A model generated the notes under the pieces. That model had not been told where the DNA came from. It worked only from the letters and a program-made list of their open reading frames with translations, and did not search any database. A program made the translations under genes and the position numbers. Positions 62,359 to 64,000 of a DNA stretch of 64,000 bases are shown here, in pieces; position 1 is the stretch's first letter; each line of letters opens with the position of its first letter. Source of the DNA: JAQVSH01 sp964349835 (lineage in GTDB: Bacteria; Bacteroidota; Bacteroidia; Bacteroidales; UBA4181); the NCBI GenBank assembly GCA_964349835.1, contig CAYGID010000003.1, positions 1-64,000 of the forward strand, read 5' to 3'.

Positions 62359-62969
62359 CTACTCCCTCTCTTCGAGCCTATTACAAGGAAGACACAATCG
62401 AAGCCGGTTGCGATGAGGCCGGAAGGGGCTGCCTGGCCGGACCGGTTGTTGCTGCAGCAGTGATTCTTCCCCCCGGCTTTTCGCACCCACTGCTTAACGA
62501 CTCTAAACAGATGTCGGCCAAGGAGCGACTGGCGGTTCGTGAAGTGGTTATGGAGAGGGCTCTTGCTTGGGGAATTGCCCTCTGCACTCCACAAGAGATA
62601 GACCGCATGAACATTCTGAGAGCCTCAATCGTAGCCATGCACCGCGCACTCGCCAAACTGCCGATTGAGCCCGAGCTGATTCTGGTTGACGGAAACCGTT
62701 TTCTTCCCTACGCTTCGATTCCCCATGTTTGCCTTGTAAAGGGCGACAGCCGGTTTGCTTCTATCGCCGCAGCCTCGGTGCTGGCAAAAACCGAAAGAGA
62801 TGCCCTTATGACCAACCTTCATGCCGAATACCCTATCTATCAGTGGGATAAAAACATGGGCTACCCCACCTCGGCACATCGAAAACTACTGACGGTCTAC
62901 GGAGCCTCTCCCTGCCACCGACGCACTTTCCGGGGCGTAATCAACGGCCCCGAACTTCCGCTGCCGTAG
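62352..62969 (+). CDS. rnhB: Ribonuclease HII
   Basis: Removes RNA from RNA-DNA hybrids and misincorporated ribonucleotides. 205 residues: GCDEAGRGCLAGPVVAAAV with the catalytic Asp-Glu pair, LILVDGNRF with the third acidic residue, and KGDSRFASIAAASVLAKTERD and GYPTSAHRK blocks. Starts inside the flippase gene (7-base overlap). Complete. Confidence 0.97.
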   Translation: MVATPSLRAYYKEDTIEAGCDEAGRGCLAGPVVAAAVILPPGFSHPLLNDSKQMSAKERLAVREVVMERALAWGIALCTPQEIDRMNILRASIVAMHRALAKLPIEPELILVDGNRFLPYASIPHVCLVKGDSRFASIAAASVLAKTERDALMTNLHAEYPIYQWDKNMGYPTSAHRKLLTVYGASPCHRRTFRGVINGPELPLP

Positions 62970-62976
62970 GGGCAGG

Positions 62977-63007
62977 TTTGCGATATACCGCACAAATCCT
63001 AACTTTG
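62977..63007 (+). promoter_or_regulatory. Promoter of the LPS kinase-rnhA genes
   Basis: TTTG (62977-62980), a 19-base spacer, then TAACTTTG (63000-63007): a full consensus match. Predicted start near 63014, ATG at 63032. Confidence 0.75.
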
Positions 63008-63031
63008 CAGCAACCATCTTGAACCCATCGC

Positions 63032-63802
63032 ATGCGAAACGGCATACATGTAACCATCCATCCTGCCTATTCCGGAAAGGCCAATCTTATAGGCTCTGTT
63101 CCGGAACGCTTCTCTTTGCTCGGACCCGCCATTCACGCCAAACGGAATACGCTCATTAAGGTGGAGGTTGATGGGTGGGTATGGATTATTAAATCGTACC
63201 GAAAACCTCACCTGCTTAACCGCTATATCTATTCGCTCTTTCGCCCTTCTAAGGCGCACAGAGCCTACGAGCATGCGATGCAGCTCGAAGAGATGCAGAT
63301 TCCCACCCCGGCACCGGTGGCTTATCTGGAAGTTGTAAGGTTTAACGCCCTACAGGAGAGCTATTTTATTAGTCTTTTCTGCCCTTACAGCCATAACTTC
63401 TTTGAGATATGCGACAAGCCGATCGAAGAGGTGAGCCATTTTTTGCGTTGCTTTACCCGTTTTGCCTTTTACCTGCACGAACGAGGTGTGCTTCACCACG
63501 ACTTCTCGCGGGGCAACATACTGTTTGAGCCCGACGAGGAGGGTTATCGCTTCTCCCTGATCGACATTAACCGGATGGAATTCCGAGTCCTCTCGCCCAA
63601 AGAGCGGCTCCGCAATTTTGGCAGGCTCAGAGCCACTCCCGACCAGTATGCCTTTATGGCCAAAGAGTATGCTCTCCTTTCGGGACTCGACGAATCCTTT
63701 TGTCTTGAACAAATGCTTAGCAGCGATGCCGCCGACCGTAGACGGGTGGAGAAGAACCAGCGGCTGAAACAGTGGCTTGGAATCAAAAAGAGGCGGCAGT
63801 GA
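63032..63802 (+). CDS. Lipopolysaccharide kinase, WaaP/KdkA family
   Basis: 256 residues with a protein-kinase-like fold. The catalytic loop is LHHDFSRGNILFE (Asp and Asn in HxDFxxxN), the metal-binding Asp follows in LIDINRME, and ATP-binding strands are near the N-terminus (KRNTLIKVEVDGWVWIIKSY). Such enzymes phosphorylate heptose or Kdo in the LPS core at the inner membrane. Its stop overlaps the rnhA GTG start. Confidence 0.9.
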   Translation: MRNGIHVTIHPAYSGKANLIGSVPERFSLLGPAIHAKRNTLIKVEVDGWVWIIKSYRKPHLLNRYIYSLFRPSKAHRAYEHAMQLEEMQIPTPAPVAYLEVVRFNALQESYFISLFCPYSHNFFEICDKPIEEVSHFLRCFTRFAFYLHERGVLHHDFSRGNILFEPDEEGYRFSLIDINRMEFRVLSPKERLRNFGRLRATPDQYAFMAKEYALLSGLDESFCLEQMLSSDAADRRRVEKNQRLKQWLGIKKRRQ

Positions 63803-64000
63803 CTCCCCGCATCCAAATATATACCGATGGTTCCTCGAGCGGGAATCCCGGACCAGGCGGTTTCGGAACTATCCTCGTTTCGGGACCTTACCGGAAGATT
63901 CTCTCCGGGGGCTTCCGCTGCACAACCAACAACCGGATGGAGCTCTTATCGGTGATTGTAGGCCTGGAAGCGCTTAAGATTGAACCGTCCGAAGTGCTGG
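63799..64000 (+). CDS. rnhA: Ribonuclease HI (3' truncated by window end)
   Basis: The first 67 codons of RNase HI, read from a GTG that overlaps the preceding TGA by 4 bases. The opening IQIYTDGSSSGNPGPGGFGTI carries catalytic D10, and TTNNRMELLSVIVGLEAL carries E48, the same numbering as in E. coli. The remaining catalytic Asp and His residues lie beyond the window. It degrades the RNA strand of RNA-DNA hybrids. Confidence 0.93.
   Translation, partial: MTPRIQIYTDGSSSGNPGPGGFGTILVSGPYRKILSGGFRCTTNNRMELLSVIVGLEALKIEPSEVL

Noticed and set aside
1..64000. Mobile elements, prophage or genomic island
   Set aside because: No transposase, integrase, phage structural gene or inverted-repeat ends found; codon use and gene packing look uniform throughout.

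Overview
The window is chromosomal DNA of a Bacteroidetes bacterium, most likely a member of the Bacteroidales. The evidence is consistent throughout. Proteins of families largely confined to the phylum are present: DUF4290, DUF4294, a DUF2723/GT117 membrane protein and a YfhO-like membrane protein. There is a Bacteroidetes-style storage-glucan locus with a glycogen synthase–phosphorylase fusion, and a meso-diaminopimelate dehydrogenase. Several intergenic regions carry the phylum's housekeeping promoter, TTTG about 18-20 bases before TAnnTTTG. Gene density is very high, with many 4-base ATGA overlaps and no gene-free stretch over 300 bases. I see no rRNA, insertion sequence, integrase, prophage or CRISPR array; there is one tRNA (His).

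Layout. 1-7.2 kb: the end of a polytopic membrane protein, gcvP (glycine cleavage P-protein), a metallo-beta-lactamase-fold hydrolase with pcm, a degenerate Gfo/Idh-like protein and a DUF4294 protein. 7.3-14.6 kb: core genes carB, recJ, an ECF sigma factor behind a sigma-54-like promoter, and glyS. 14.7-26.0 kb: a surface-glycan region with a YfhO-like protein, a tightly packed seven-gene minus-strand operon (FkbM methyltransferase, asparagine-synthase-like protein, CapA-like protein, three glycosyltransferases, a methyltransferase) and a divergent flippase. 26.0-33.2 kb: radA, a class A penicillin-binding protein, and an FecCD/BtuCD-type import system. 33.1-42.1 kb: the storage-glucan locus (debranching enzyme, GT4 glucan synthase, GH57 amylase, GT3-GT35 fusion). 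42.3-50.5 kb: a TlpA-like lipoprotein, lpxH, murA, DUF4290, ddh, a small winged-helix protein and mlaE/mlaF. 49.3-53.8 kb: greA, a HIT protein, an orphan histidine kinase and a U32 protein in one operon, then two small poorly characterised proteins. 53.8-59.3 kb: the GT117-ribF-ahcY operon. 59.4-64 kb: sirtuin-ubiX, tRNA-His, a second flippase, rnhB, a WaaP-like LPS kinase and the start of rnhA.

Most notable observations. (1) Two unannotated 33-codon ORFs lie immediately upstream of two unrelated genes, a GH57 amylase at 38733-38834 and a GT117 protein at 59201-59302. Both start MNxTCC, both are exactly 33 codons, both align without gaps at 12 of 33 residues, and both end in a TGA that overlaps the next gene's ATG. 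They look like a family of translationally coupled leader peptides. (2) A perfect 204-bp in-frame tandem duplication in the asparagine-synthase-like gene duplicates its PP-loop motif. (3) A terminator hairpin with a competing stem sits just before greA. (4) A near-consensus sigma-54 promoter precedes the ECF sigma gene. (5) MurA has Asp in place of the fosfomycin-target Cys.

Functionally the window mixes housekeeping enzymes with cell-envelope construction: lipid A, LPS core phosphorylation, peptidoglycan precursors and polymerisation, surface glycan assembly and export, and lipid trafficking. It also holds the complete-looking enzyme set for making and degrading a glycogen-like reserve. All functional statements rest on motif reading and family knowledge; no database search was run.
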